Source of the DNA: Lytechinus variegatus
Lineage: Eukaryota; Echinodermata; Echinoidea; Temnopleuroida; Toxopneustidae
Direction: 5' to 3'
NCBI RefSeq assembly: GCF_018143015.1
Contig: NC_054740.1
Location: 15,924,797-15,988,796 of the forward strand
Length of the DNA: 64,000 bases
The notes under the pieces are model-generated. The model was not told the origin of the DNA. It ran no database searches and was given only the letters and a program-made list of their open reading frames with translations. Made by a program: the position numbers and the translations under genes. Positions 44,920-55,795 of this stretch are shown here, one piece after another; position 1 is the stretch's first letter, and every line of letters starts with the position of its first letter.

Positions 44920-47152
44920 ATTCTACATAGGCCCCTAATGCCGGCACAGACACTCATATGATTGGGGAGTTGACAGGATGGCATTATGCACTGAGTCTTT
45001 AAAGAGTGTCTTTCTCATGCCTCTCTTTAATTTTCCTCTCACTCACATGCACCCCATTCACAGTATGAACCAAGCACTGTATCCATAACACAACTCATAT
45101 GCCCATTGTTGCCTTAAATTAATTTCCTACAGTGACCACGAAGAAGCCCAGTCTCCATGGGATAACACCCAAAATTGTCTTATTTCGATTTTAGTTATTC
45201 CCCCGAGAGTACAACCAATCGAATCAAACCATTATCAAACGTGTCGCAATGTGCGTCAGCATGTTATAAAAATCAATTTGTTTAATTGTGATGTTTAAAA
45301 CGTCAAGAATGTTACCAGATTCTTTTGGAAGATGAATGCAATTTTACTGGGAGAGAGTAAGCTAGGATATGAGGTTTATGCGTGAAAGGTCTCCAGCTAC
45401 CAAATCAACTATCAATAAATGTCATATTGTAGCAAATTTAGGGGATGCTGTCGTAGAATTAAATGGAAGAAAATCGTTATTCTTAAAAAAATAAAATTGC
45501 CATTACATTTTATATGCCTCCACTCGGAAATTTAGAGGTAATACTCCATCACTGTCACTTTACTCCGTTCTAAAATGATTAACCTTTATTTTAGTTTATA
45601 AAAAAAGATTTGTTTTTACCAGTTTGCCATTGTCAAAGCTGGTAAAGAAGGGGTTGAAGCCAGTAAATGAGAAGGATAAGAAGGGGGAATAGGAAAAGAA
45701 AAAGATTTTACAAACATAAAATCTGGTAATAAAGAAGAAGAAAAGGAAGAAGAAAAATTACAAGAAAAATAAAATATTCTATTTCGTTCCTTTTATGAAT
45801 GTTTCCCCCGAGTCCTAAATCTCGGACCTTGATAAAGAATTTTCAACTTTTATAACTTTATCAGTGTCAACATGGAAATTTAGCTTTCACATTACAACAT
45901 ATATTAGTTCTTCTTCTTCTTTTCTTGATTATCAAAATAGCAAGGTTGTTAATTATTTTTTTTATTCAATTTCCTCTTCTATTTATTTCATATAACCTCA
46001 ATCAACTTAAAATGTAAATGACTGAGCAGTGTCCACGAATCCTTTCATTCTTTTCATTCTCTTTATTTCATTTTCTTTTTTTCTTTTACTTACCCTATAT
46101 TGGGTCAATCGTTTCAATCTCTCCTTCCGTGCTCGACGAACGACTGACTCTCCGTGGTGCCGCGATGGCGACGGTGAGCTTCTCCCATCAGTTGACGCAG
46201 AGCTAAGACTCCGTGCACGACTACCAGCCATTCCTCCAGGCGATACAGCAGCCATCATAGTCACGTCAAAAACGCTCTGTTTTCGATTTTCGTCACCGGT
46301 TTTCATGGTTTTGTTGGAAGTTTCATCCTGTGGTTCTACCTCTGGTTCAACGATCTTTGTCATGATTGCCACCTTTGTGTCATTTTCTGTTTTCTCGACA
46401 TCGTTTGATCTATCATCGACATCAGCGGTCACGTGCATTCGTGCTCTCGTGGTTAATGTTGGAATGCGTCTTTCATCCGTTTTGCCATCTTTGGTGTCTG
46501 TAGATCCAGAATCCCTTGTCCAACCATGATTGTTTGTTTTAATATCATTTTCATTTCCGTCTCTGTGGCCAGTAATAGTTCGTGACTCTTGGCCAACACC
46601 TTTACTCTTACCAACAATAATCTCTTCAACGTCGCTATCAATGGTCGAGTCTCGTCTCCTTGATATGGATGACGACATCCGTCTGCTTAGTCGACTGCCA
46701 GGTCGACTACTCCCAGGTCGACTTCTGGATGGTAGACTGTCGGGTCGTTTTATAGCGTAACCGTATTTTTCCCGATCAGGAGATCGATGACGTCGAGCGA
46801 CAGGGCTAGACTTCGGCCGACCTTGGCGATATTTAACCATCTGTCTTTCTCTTTGTGTCGACGTCGTGACGCAACCTGCTGTTTGAGGTCGAATCCACGG
46901 TTTTCGATATTGGTTGATGATACCGATTCGATCTTCTCTAGGAGTACAGGCTCTACTCCCTGGTCTGGACTCCTTATGATCATTAAAATGCCCCTCCTGT
47001 TCCACGGCATGGTCGTCTAGCTTCGCGGTGTTGTGTTCGTCATCCCCTGTCACTGCTGGCGACCTCGGGACAACTCTGCGACTCGCAGGTGGGTGATTTA
47101 AAACAGTCCCTGAATATTTTTGGTGAAAATTTGACTTCTCCATCACTGACAT
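30886..47152 (-). CDS. CNBD2: CNBD2-like cyclic-nucleotide-binding domain protein (one or more exons not found)
   Basis: Exons in transcript order: 46094-47152, 43160-43189, (gap), 39277-39394, 38494-38568, 38212-38300, 37386-37548, 36995-37078, 36337-36479, 35790-35850, 35395-35518, 34790-34905, 33766-33886, 33273-33349, 32762-32851, 32301-32441, 30886-31023. Except across the gap, phases match and borders are GT/AG. The clearest match is a CNB domain (FEPRRIVVKEGHVASGFYII, then LSGTCLV; later GESFGEYSLLHNTVRSASVV) with the phosphate-cassette Gly, Glu and Arg kept. A weaker second CNB-like part follows. Mouse Cnbd2 encodes CRIS, a cAMP-binding sperm protein; a similar role here is inference. 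Exon 2 ends in phase 0 but the 39.3-kb exon needs phase 2, so at least one exon between 39394 and 43160 is missing. The readable part encodes about 875 residues. Confidence 0.85.
31024..32034. other. Last intron of the CNBD2-like gene, proximal part
   Basis: A degenerate TG-rich and AG-rich tract occupies about 31240-31500. Nothing else is recognised. Confidence 0.45.
32035..32236 (-). mobile_element. tRNA-derived SINE (type 2) in a CNBD2-like intron
   Basis: The minus strand starts GGGATAGCTCAGTCGGTAG (A box) and has CCGGGTTCGATTCCC (B box) 50 bases later, as in a tRNA gene. The body that follows (TTTGGTAAGGCATTAATCC, GACTTTAAGCCGTCGGTCC, GGTTGCTTGCTTACA) and an A-rich tail mark it as a SINE. 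The anticodon stem does not pair well, and there is no tRNA 3' acceptor strand, so it is not a working tRNA. It lies in the last intron of the gene, same strand. Confidence 0.82.
34344..34516. repeat. Fold-back MITE, GTTTC-ended
   Basis: The left arm GTTTCATAAAGCTGTTCGT, AAGATAAGAGCGACTTTAAG, AACGACTGGTGA is repeated inverted at the right, ending AGCTTTACGAAACGGCCCC. The arms are about 58 bp, more than 90% matched, around a loop of about 55 bp. It lies in an intron of the CNBD2-like gene. Confidence 0.85.
36143..36266. repeat. Fold-back MITE, GTTTC-ended
   Basis: The left arm CCGGGGTCCGTTTCAGAAAG, AGTTGC is mirrored by GCAACTCTTTCTGCAACGGG, CCCC. Inner phrases CAATCGCAAG and TTGCGATTG also pair. 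It is 124 bp long, intronic, and its outer end resembles the 34.3-kb element although the arms differ. Confidence 0.78.
36337..38300 (-). CDS. CNBD2: CNB-domain core exons of the CNBD2-like gene
   Basis: Exons 38212-38300, 37386-37548, 36995-37078 and 36337-36479 together encode the main cyclic-nucleotide-binding fold. The N-terminal helix is KNKAFTEYQQETQVALAKYM. Beta strands follow in RFEPRRIVVKEGHVASGFYI, then the phosphate cassette FGEYSLLHNTVRSAS and VVCKDEVEVLLINKDDF. The C-helix region is KRPLEQKRDELIEFCHSHDI. The cassette keeps G-E and the phosphate-binding Arg but has VRSAS where PKA-type domains have PRAA(T/A). The Ala of PRAA tends to favour cAMP; its replacement makes ligand preference uncertain. 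Confidence 0.85.
38740..39025 (+). repeat. Probable LINE 3' UTR fragment
   Basis: AT-rich sequence followed by AACAAGGCTCTCTTGTAAAG, then AATGAAGAGACTACCC, and AATTAAAATAAATAA resembles the 3' end of CR1-like LINEs. No coding part remains. Confidence 0.4.
39822..40049 (+). CDS. Unrecognised candidate terminal exon, opposite strand to CNBD2-like gene
   Basis: An open frame of 75 codons ends at a stop at 40047-40049 and is followed 100 bases later by AATAAA (about 40154). It has no ATG at its left end, so it would be a last exon with an acceptor near TTTAGTTAG (39819). The peptide FTNPKKLFPRLLEELDEMW, then a basic run RKRGKERGKENGD and ending MYDLLPFSDD, has protein-like composition and mixed codons. 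I recognise no family. No upstream exon on this strand could be joined. It may be a chance frame. Confidence 0.25.
   Translation: MSNLNVTLPFHGETNPSYDSNCFTNPKKLFPRLLEELDEMWIVDESQQGRKRGKERGKENGDHCGMYDLLPFSDD
40602..40640. repeat. Isolated hAT-type terminus
   Basis: CAGTGGCGTAATGAGTC matches the terminal motif of the other hAT-like elements. A possible partner end, ATTCGTCACCACTG at about 41010-41024, is a weak match, and no 8-bp duplication could be seen. Confidence 0.35.
41059..41294 (-). CDS. Candidate exon, possibly of the CNBD2-like gene
   Basis: An open frame with a possible acceptor (TTCTAAG/AAATC, 41294) and a good donor (GAAGGG/GTGAGT, 41059). The peptide reads MISPDLQCESLDFDGIRCVK, later HPVFKGWSGDDYIKKVIV and ending SEYITWKYGERPSEG. 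It could be an internal or alternative first exon. Its phases (1 in, 0 out) do not fit directly between the exons at 43160 and 39394, so further exons would be required. No similarity is recognised. Confidence 0.3.
42162..42276. repeat. Fold-back MITE, GTTTC-ended
   Basis: Left end GGAGCGTTTCATTTTTTTAT, right end AATTAAACGCTCCCC, with inner TCAGACAGTTACC against a TTGTCGGACGAAAT-type right arm. It is 115 bp and intronic. The arms are less well matched than in the 34.3-kb element. Confidence 0.6.
42823..42852. repeat. (AT)n microsatellite
   Basis: About 30 bp of uninterrupted AT/TA. Confidence 0.9.
43324..43360. repeat. 37-bp perfect hairpin palindrome
   Basis: TCAAAAGTCTTATGCCTA, one C, and then TAGGCATAAGACTTTTGA form two perfectly complementary 18-base arms around a single base. 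It lies 135 bp upstream (transcript sense) of the 30-nt exon of the CNBD2-like gene. Confidence 0.95.
43525..43778 (+). repeat. GGCGTA...GGGCCAGGGC repeat, copy 2
   Basis: Begins ATCGGCGTATAGATGG and ends GGCTCATTACGCCGAT, short inverted ends of 9 bp. The interior phrases parallel 19338-19565. No target duplication is evident. Confidence 0.45.
44611..44919 (+). mobile_element. tRNA-derived SINE (type 1) with (CTA)n tail
   Basis: GTGGTATAGTGGATTG (A-box-like) and GTGTTCAAATCCC (B box) form the head. The body runs AAATTTCCTTTCGGCAAG, AAATTTATCC, GGGTACCCGGTAGGAT. It ends in about 48 bp of CTA repeats (44871-44919). The same head and body occur inverted at 62660-62935. The copy lacks about 19 bases between the A and B boxes that the other copy keeps. 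Confidence 0.85.
44920..46093. other. Intron 1 of the CNBD2-like gene, distal part
   Basis: AT-rich, with A/G-rich stretches at about 45650-45760. No gene or defined repeat is supported. Confidence 0.4.
46094..47152 (-). CDS. CNBD2: First coding exon of the CNBD2-like gene (353 codons)
   Basis: A single long exon starting MSVMEKSNFHQKYSGTV and ending KERLKRLTQYR at a strong donor (AGG/GTAAGT). It is highly polar, rich in Arg, Ser, Asp and Lys, with no predicted fold. Notable phrases are SRPGSSRPGSRLSRR, SSSISRRRDSTIDSDVEE and SPSPSRHHGESVVRRARKE. These look like disordered, phosphorylatable sequence; some RRxS sites (for example SRRRDST) suit basophilic kinases such as PKA. The frame is open for 381 codons because it reads through into the intron. 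The ATG at 47152 is preceded by stops. Whether this N-terminus belongs to the CNB transcript depends on the exon 2 join, which I infer from phase and position. Confidence 0.72.
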
Positions 47153-49042
47153 TTACCTAAGCGGGCTCAGGAGCAAGATAAGTAATTCCTTGTAAACCTT
47201 AAACTCACAACGAACTCGAAATCGAATTTCATGTTAAGATATATTGTTAAACCGTTCGTGTGAAGTCGTCAAGGGTGCCGCTATCATGTCCTGTTTCACA
47301 GCTTCTGAAAGACATACACTTAACATGATAATTGTAATCCAAAGTCCAATGAGATATAGTTACTTGTTGGTTTTTCGCGTCGTTCTGTGAATGTCCCAAA
47401 TAATTCTCATTCCCTTTCAAAATCGGGAAACGGGTCCAATGTTTTGTCCAAGATCCCGAACAAGGAAGATGATCCAAGGGAATATGGACTTCCGTTGGCG
47501 ATTAATCAAACTTGAAGACGTTATCACATGTCAATCAGGCCATTCCAATAACTGATTGATTCGAACAAATGTGAAATTCAGTCCAAACTTCAATTGGCAA
47601 TAAATACTATTTACGATCTGATCATTAAATGTTCCTTCACCACTCTGTTTATTTGTTGACATATATAAGTTGCCTTTTCGACTCCTTCACTCGATATGTT
47701 TCCAGTATAAGTTGCATGGGGGTATAAGCACGTAGTAGTTGGATCCGGGGGTCCCTTTCTTCCTATCTTCTCTAGCGTATCACTGTGCTTTTGAAATGAA
47801 AGGGTTTAATTCCTTTATTACATGGTGCACCCGTCCCCCTGTGTAATGAATGGGACCAAATCCAATAAATAATAACCTGATATGCTCTATATGATTTGAA
47901 ATGGGCGCACTTTGTTCCGTTGCCCCGGTGATAACGGGACTGTGTGGGAGGGGAAATCATAAATGAAGTTTGACAATGTTGAACTTGAATGAAGTTTGTA
48001 AGGTGATGTTTTGTTACTCGATGTATATTGTCTAGACTTCCCCCTAAAAGCAAAAAAGGGTGGAATTGTTAACCACTATTTAAAGCAAAATAATTTATAA
48101 TAGATTTATAATAAATCAATGATAAATGAGTTCTGAAAGTTTTTTTTTTATAGCGAATAATAATTGCTAAGGATACTTATTGTCCTATGAAACTTGTGTA
48201 AAGAAGAGGTTGATTTTCAAGAAATGCAGGAGTGACGACTAAAGAAAAAAGTGTAACTTTTCAACATTAAAAAGAGGCTTTGGGGAACTGTGTCATTTGA
48301 GTGAATATCATTTAAAGGCAATGTAACCAACACAGTAACCTAACGAGACAAACATTTCGGGGGCTCGATATGGTGTATCGCGTAAAATTAAGAAGAAGCG
48401 AGCAAAAGTTTCGACATTTTTATTACGAAAATCAAAGTTTGTGATAGATTTTGACACAGTATTCAGAAAATAATAGCACATTGCACTCTTATCCATTTCA
48501 TTTTCGTTCCCCCTTTTTTGGGGGGAGACCACAAGCCCCCCCCCCCCGTCTGTACATCATGCTGTGTTTGAGCAAGAACTGGCAATATCTTTGGATTTTA
48601 TATATTTTTGTATTTTCAATAATTTGGATGCAATTAGCAATGACAAATTATAGGGTGGACAAGATTAAATGAGCAAATGGGTTTAATGATAAATGTTGTT
48701 AAACAACCACTTTAACGATCAAGGGGAAAAATTGACTAATAGAATAAGTTACTGTTTTTTATTTTTTAATTAAAATAAAGGTAGGGCCTAAGTGCATAAG
48801 TGCAGGAGCACATGCAATTCCTCAAAGATATAATTATATTTCAAACGGTACGCCGTTTTGATCTAGATAAAACTTGCATTATGTGGTACATTTTTTTCAA
48901 TGAATGAATGAAGATATTGCAAAGGGTGATACAATTTAAGGAACAAAATTGAATACTTGCATCAACAAGTTCTTTCAAGTTGATCAGGACATTTATTCCA
49001 AGTGATTTTAAAGATGAATGAGTAGGTTATTTCTTAGATATA
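47153..49042. other. Upstream of the CNBD2-like gene
   Basis: Promoter and 5' UTR of the gene must lie just right of 47152 on this strand, but no TATA or other promoter motif could be fixed. A run of 12 C lies at about 48538. No other gene is seen. Confidence 0.4.
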
Positions 49043-49647
49043 TTAATGGACAAGTCCACCCCAACAAAAAGTTAATTTGTATAAAAAGAGAAAAATTCAA
49101 CAAGCATAACATAAATTTCATCAAAATCGGATGTAAAATAAGAAAGTTATGAAATTTTTAACTTTCACTTATTTTCACTAAATAATTAGTTATATGCAGA
49201 TCCCGGTCGGTATGCAAATGAGGGAACTAATGACATCACTCACTCATTTCTTTTGTATTTTATTATATGATATATGAAATATTCTTATTTTCTCCTCATT
49301 GTCCTGTGAAACAAAGTTCTATTTCTTCCTGAACACGTGGAATTGCCATTGTTTAAAATCTTATGTTTCAGTCAAGTTGGTATTTGTCAAATCTATAAAA
49401 ATTGAAATATTGTATGTCAAACAATAACAAACAAAAGAAATGTGAGTGAAAGACATCATGAATTCTCTCACTTGCATGTGACTAAATTGTGCATGTAACT
49501 ATTTTGTGAAAAATAAGCGAAACTTTAAAATGTCATATCTTTCTAATTTTACATCCGACTTTTGATGAAATTTTCAGCATTATGCTTGTCTGATTTTTTT
49601 TCTATTGATTTAAATCAACAATTTTCTGAGGTGGACTTGACCTTTAA
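49043..49647. mobile_element. TTAA-flanked fold-back MITE, copy D
   Basis: Left end TTAATGGACAAGTCCACC, right end GGTGGACTTGACCTTTAA. The arms mirror through AAAAATTCAACAAGCATAA, TTTCATCAAAATCGGATGT and AAGAAAGTTATGAAATTTT over about 120 bp. The AAGAAAGTTATGA phrase and TTAA borders link it by design to the elements at 9951, 12792 and 13022. Confidence 0.78.
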
Positions 49648-51030
49648 GTTTCTGGTTTTGTTTAAAATCTTGATGATGGTAGGCTTATCAGGAGAAAGGT
49701 TGGCCACTAGTTGTCACCTTAATTGTCTCCATCATTTGGTAAATCATGACTTCAAATCTTCTATAATATATAAATGAAATGAAATGAATGTGGCATCGTC
49801 CTATAATGATTCTATAGAGGTTGAAACAAACCACAAACAAACAAACTAATAGAAATAAAGAAACAAATTCATTTTATTCTACTGACCTCAATGACTATGT
49901 CAAGTGGCTTACATGAAATGAATTATCCTCGACAGTCCATCAATATTTGACTTTCAGCAAGGTTATAGTAATCAATATTTCTATAGGCTATCTCTTTGTC
50001 TCTATCACCATGATTTTATCAACAACATGCGGTTCAGATGCAAGAAATCAATAACCTTTGACACGTAACATAATGATGATGTCACGCATAAATAATTTCC
50101 AAACTGAAATACCCCTTCTATCCTTACCCCCAGTGCTCACATGAATTCTTTAATTTATCGATTTATACTACACATGCAAACAATAAAACATTATACAATG
50201 AAACACATTATTATTGACACTTAAAAAAACTATTAGATCTATACTGCAAAGTATTACTTTACCAAAATAACAACTTTGCTTAATTGGATATGACAAGCAG
50301 AAATAAAGAGTTTATTTTATATTCCAGTGTCAGTTTTCCTATACATTTATGACATTTCTTCTATCTTATTTATTTTACTTTGATTCGCTTTTATTATTCT
50401 CCTATGCGTTTGTGAAGGTGTTTTATTTCTTCAAACGAAAATAAATACAGTAGATTTTGATAATGAAGCTCATATAGATAACAATTATTATTGTTATCAT
50501 AATATAAACTGTAAATGATATGACTACATTACGAAATCACTTTTATTGCACTGATTTACGTTCTCCCTCTTTTCTTTTTGAGGACTTATTTAATTTCAGT
50601 CTTTGATTTATAATGATTTATTTTTGATTGTCCTAAAAAAAAACAGAAAAAATTGCTATATGCACTTAAAAATATTCATCACTATATTTTTTTGTAATTA
50701 TTGTTATTTCTTTGGATTTCGATTTTGTTTAATTGACATTTCAACTATGATTTATGTTATAAAATGCAGAAATAATACGATATCAATGTAAATTGAAAAT
50801 TAATAACGCTATCGATTGTGATTCACCGAAGGACCATATCGTAATTAAAAAAAGATAAATTTCTGAAAATACATTTTATGATCTCTTGCTGCCTGAATTG
50901 TAAAATATGAGTTTAATGATATGAATAACAAAATTAGACCTGGTACACCAGGTGAATATTAGATATCGTATTAAAGGGCCACTTAATACATTTTTATTCA
51001 ACTTCTACTCAATTGTGCCCCCTTATACAT
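49648..51030. other. Intergenic, nothing recognised
   Basis: Very AT-rich. No gene or repeat border is supported. Confidence 0.4.
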
Positions 51031-51325
51031 GGCCCTGGGAAGCGGGGGGGGGGGCTGAAGCACCCCCAAGATTTTTCACAGGGGGTGCTGCGTGTATCAT
51101 ATTCCATAGGCAGCACCCCCTGGAATTCTGGTAGGTGTGTCAAATTTGAGAAATGCATTGAAAATTGCCACCATTTTTTGTTTTATTAATTTATATTTTT
51201 AGCTTGTCAAATTTCTTGGGACCAAAACGATCTTCAGTTTGTAGTGAAAACTTTTACTTTGTTGCTTGTCAAATTTACTTCAGCACCGGTCGGCCCCATC
51301 AGCAAAATAACACGTTCCCAGGGCC
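51031..51325. repeat. TIR element with GGCCCTGGGAA ends
   Basis: GGCCCTGGGAAGCG and a run of G at the left are mirrored by CGTTCCCAGGGCC at the right. Inside, AGCACCCCCAAGAT, GGGGGTGCTGC and GCAGCACCCCCTGG form further inverted phrases. It is about 295 bp without a coding frame. Confidence 0.6.
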
Positions 51326-53152
51326 CTGCCCTTATAGAAATCAAATATGTTCCCTGTATGAATGGAAGAAATTTTTCACGCCCTTCTAGTATCAATTCAT
51401 ATTTGAGTCTTTGGGACAATAATCATCAACAGTAATTATGGACATTAACTTACATTGACAAATAATATGTGACCTTTGAATTCACATTCCATTGTGTATG
51501 ACGCATGGAATGTACACATGTAAATATGATTTTCAGCATATTAACTACAAGTAGGATATTTTATTCTTGATTGAGGCTATTATCATATAACGACTCTTAA
51601 TCATTATTGGTTTTCTCATCAGAAAATTAATGATGAGGATCAGATACCATAGTTATAATTTAAAAACTAAGTCTTTCATTTGAATTTATTATCTCCCTCT
51701 ATGCTGTTATTCGTTCTTATTCATTTATTTAGCTCCCTTTATGCTGTTTACTCTAACGCTGACTTTTATACCTCAAAAGAAAATCTTCTCTATCCGTTGA
51801 TTGATTAGCTTCTAAAAACCCCATTTGATTTGATTTATTGTTTTTGTAATCTTTGGGTTACGACGACCCAAAGTTGGAATCGTTAATTGAATTTCTCTCT
51901 CAATGGAATAGTATGGGTATATACCTTCGTTTTTATTTATCACACTTATTCAATACTTAAAGAATCATGTAAGGGCAGTCGACCCATTGTGGTGTCTCCC
52001 CTGAATCTATAGGGATGTAAAGTTTAGAATGAAAATAATACTAAACTACTAAAATAATACAAAACTAGTTCGGTTTGTTCGAGGCACCAGAAAAAAGTCT
52101 TTACCACTATCCTCCAACATACCCCCCTACTAATTAGACACTAACAGTTAACAATCGTTTCATGTGCTGTCTCTTTTAGGCCTATATTAATCCATAATAA
52201 ATTGCGCATATGCAGAATAAATCACATTATTACTCATTGTTTCCATGCGCCTGATGTTAAAAAAAAGTTGACTAAAGGTAATGAGGAAATTATTTCCAAT
52301 CTTCCATTTCAACGACTTTCTGAGGTAGTTAGACCACAATCCCACCAAGTGCTATAGAAACCGATTTGAACTTATTTATCTCTCCCTATTTGACATTATT
52401 TTTGACTTCGGTTAAATACGTATATCTTCATTTATGTGGAAAGAAATTGCCAATTGCGCCCGTTCTTGAAAACTTCGACAAGCACATTTTTCGTTTTCTC
52501 CTCATCTTTTTTTTTTTCATTATGGATAACTGAATTAGTTTCACAAATCATTTGATACGTGGCTACAAACTTGTGATAATCAATTTCGGTAACTGAAATA
52601 GGATGACAGATCGATAATCTCTATGATAGTCTGGCAAATTTATATTTGACAAATATAATTATATTCGCCCCATGTAATAATTCTGATAGTTTACCTTATA
52701 TTTTTTTGGTCCGTTCCTCATAATTTAAACAAATCGTCCAGCATATATTCCTATCCTAATCCTCGATTATAGCTGTAGTTGTTTTCTTCAAGGCTAAGCG
52801 TTATACCTTCTACTCCCAGTCTTATATTTGACAAGACATTGAACATCTTGTTTTTCTTCTTTGTATTGTTGACAAGTCAATTATGCGGCTTTTCTTTTGT
52901 TTAGTATGTAACTGCAGTGATCCGTGTAAACATTAAGACAATTAACAATGGTATGAAAGAAAGTATTTGTGATCGTTGCAAGGTGGAAAGAGTCTCATTT
53001 GGGTTTGTGCTAGAAGTGACATGTGCAAGCTCCTCTGTATTTGAACCTCGCCCCCATCCCCCAATGAAACTAGAGAAAAAATATTATAGAAAATATCACA
53101 TTTTCATTTATCCTTATGATATAACACATTCATATATATTTATTTTACACCA
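51326..53152. other. Intergenic, nothing recognised
   Basis: AT-rich. No supported exon, RNA gene or repeat boundary. Confidence 0.4.
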
Positions 53153-53450
53153 CACTGTTAGAAAATTTATCCTTAAAATAAAAGAAGTTCCAGCAGCAGT
53201 CTCGAGAACACCTGTAATCTTACCAGATTGTGTAATCTTACATTATATCATGTAAACTTACAGGAAATTGGTATTTGGTGTATGGAACCTTACATTTCCT
53301 TGAATAAAACACACTTTTTCCCCTTTTTAAACAGACCTGTTCTGTTAAATTGCAGAAAAATTCCTGTTTTATGAATTTACAGAATGATTCTGTTAATGCT
53401 TTCTGCAAAATCTTTTTTCCCCCCTGTAAAATCAGGTTTTTTTAACAGTG
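53153..53450. mobile_element. MITE with CACTGTTA ends
   Basis: Left end CACTGTTAGAAAA and right end TTTTTTTAACAGTG are inverted. The interior holds several TTACAG and CTGTAA phrases. It is 298 bp. Its right border lies inside the target duplication of the next element, so it was there before that insertion. Confidence 0.65.
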
Positions 53451-54039
53451 CATGGCAGTGTTGTAGTCAAGGCTCAAACCTCCAAGGCCAAGGCCAAGGC
53501 TTTAATACCCAAGGCCAAGGCTTCAATAACCAAGGCTGAGGCCAAGGCATGGAAACCCAAGGCCAAGGCCAAGGCCTGAAAACCTCAAGGCCAAGGCCAA
53601 GGCATTTCAATTGTACAATATATGGAGAAAAAAATTAGACAACAATGCTTAGGCGGCATACATGACACACAGGACCAAATGTATAAAAGGTGTGAGCGAG
53701 CAAAATTTTTGACCCTTGTACATTTAAAACGAAAATAGTTTCATGATAGACCATGTAGATTTAGGCATAAAATTAAAATAAATATGTAGTTACCTTTGTA
53801 CATTTAATTATTGTTCTAGGCGATTCACATTGCAATAATTATTACCAAGGTGATCTGATCCTGGCATGCCCATTCTCAACATATGTCTTTCTCCTCTACC
53901 TGGGACAGGGGAGGCAGAATGTATTTTTTTTTGGGGGGGGAGGTCAAAGCCAAAAATGCACTTACAGTATAAGTCAAAATGAGAATTTTGGTGCAGTTCA
54001 GCAAAGCTTTTTTAAGTGATTTCTAATTGATAAGACATA

Positions 54040-54550
54040 TATTTTGATTTAGGCTTTAATTTCCCGCTATAGAAAGCATAGCGAGCAAGTGGTTAAAAAA
54101 AATCAATTTTGAAGATGTAAAACTCGATTTTGGGTCAGTTATGGTGCTAATCACTGTAAAAAGGGCATCCTTGCGAGATGTTGTAATAAGATGCAATAAG
54201 AAATGAAATTTAAATATTTCGAGCTGTTTTTGTAATCATGAAAAAGGTGTGCATCTTACTAAACATATTAACGCGAGCACAAAACACAAGCTGAAATTTT
54301 TACTGACCAGAAAAGGAGGCTGTTCTGGACTGCATTTAGTAGTGACTCATAAATATGATACATAACTCACCAATCAAATAATGCGAGCGCAAAGCGCGAG
54401 CTCAAAAATTTGTAATATTCCGACCTTAAAACTAGACATTCTAAGCATTTTTTTTAATAAATTGAATGCGAACCTTACTTAATAATTTATGCAAGCACAA
54501 TCCAAAATTTTGATTTTGAAACCTAAAATTTTGCTCTGTATGCCATGCTT
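54040..54550 (+). repeat. GCGAAGCGC-repeat fragment
   Basis: AATGCGAGCGCAAAGCGCGA then GCTCAAAAATTTGTAATATT, and ACGCGAGCACAAAACACAAG then CTGAAATTTTTACTGACC, are diverged copies of the unit at 18.1 and 55.9 kb. No ends are defined. Confidence 0.6.
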
Positions 54551-54801
54551 GGCCCCTCAAAATTGTTGGGCTCATCATGCCATTGATGCCATAGCCCATT
54601 TGGAAATGACGAAATTGAAGTTTGTGTTTAAGTTTACCGAATCTTTTCAGAATATCATTAAGACTTAAACAAGGAAAACCTAATGAAATAGAAATCAACC
54701 TTGTTATCATTCTTTAGAGTAAGCTATTTTTAAAGTATGAAAATTGTTGTCAAAATTGCAGTCAAATCTGTCAAAATTATTCCTGTCATAAAATCACTAT
54801 A

Positions 54802-55789
54802 CAGTGCGTATCAAAAAAAAGTTTACACTTTGAAAAAGCCCTGGGAATTAAAAAATATACAACATGCGGGTAATTTTTTCACATATAATCTTGGGTTTGG
54901 GTCTCATCTATCCAATGAAAGTAAAAGTTTTGTCAGAATGTTACACTTGAGTGAGCACTGTCCATTTCTGTAAAGCTCGCAGAAATCTGTTTGCGCAGAA
55001 ATGCTCGTTTTCATGCTGTGTCAAGGGGAAAGGGCGAAACCAAACTTACACTAAGAAAGATTTATCATACATTTCCCTTGCACTTTTAGTCAATTGGAAT
55101 AAAACGGATAAATTCAAGCATTTTGTGACAATTTTGCCACCCAAATTGAAATTTCAACACTTAATAAGCACAACCTTTTCCCTATTTCTGCCAGCTGGAT
55201 CTGAGGACATAACTGACTCTGAACAAAAGTTTATATCAGACATCTCCAGCATTTTTTTACTCAGTTTTTATCATTGAAAGTTGGTTTACATTTCATTCTT
55301 CATTTAATACTTGTTTCTCCACACTTTTCCCAAGCTTAAAAATGTTTAACAAAATGAAAATCAAGCTTTAGCCATTCCATGCAAATCACAGCTCAATGTA
55401 AAGCAAATATCGTCACGATGGCCTCGGTGTGTGGGGGAGTGGGGTGGGGCGAAATGCACTCTTCGAAGTGTTTTGGGGCAAGGAAACAAGTCAAACAATG
55501 TAGAAGATATCTTCAAATCAATTTTACTAGCTAAATTCCACGTGTTCTTCATGATTAAGGTCTACTTTTATTCGCATAACTATTTCAAATTTCTGCGCAA
55601 ATCATTTTTCACTAACTTTTCAAAAGTAAGTGGTGCTCACTCAAGCGGAAATATTTTTCGACAGTTATATCGTCATTTGCTTTAATGGACCTGTACCAAT
55701 GTTAAAATGTGGAACAATCTTCAGGATATTACAAATGTATAATTTTACAGGATTTTTTCAAAGTGTAAACTTTTTTTTGATACGCACTG
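54802..55789. mobile_element. Mariner/Tc1-like non-autonomous element nested in the hAT
   Basis: Left end CAGTGCGTATCAAAAAAAAG then TTTACACTTTGAAAAA; right end is the exact inverse through about 35 bases. TA flanks both sides (54800-54801, 55790-55791). Further inward, CTTGAGTGAGCACTG and GCGCAGAAAT pair with sequences near 55580-55650. An open frame at 54951-55277 shows no similarity to a transposase. It is 988 bp. Confidence 0.82.
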
Positions 55790-55795
55790 TATAAT

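Noticed and set aside
46029-46529. 166-codon plus-strand open frame
   Set aside because: It is the antisense shadow of the long Arg/Ser-rich exon of the CNBD2-like gene, whose donor and downstream exons favour the minus strand.
54951-55277. 108-codon frame inside the mariner-like element
   Set aside because: No transposase motif or other similarity; the element has only its inverted ends recognisable.
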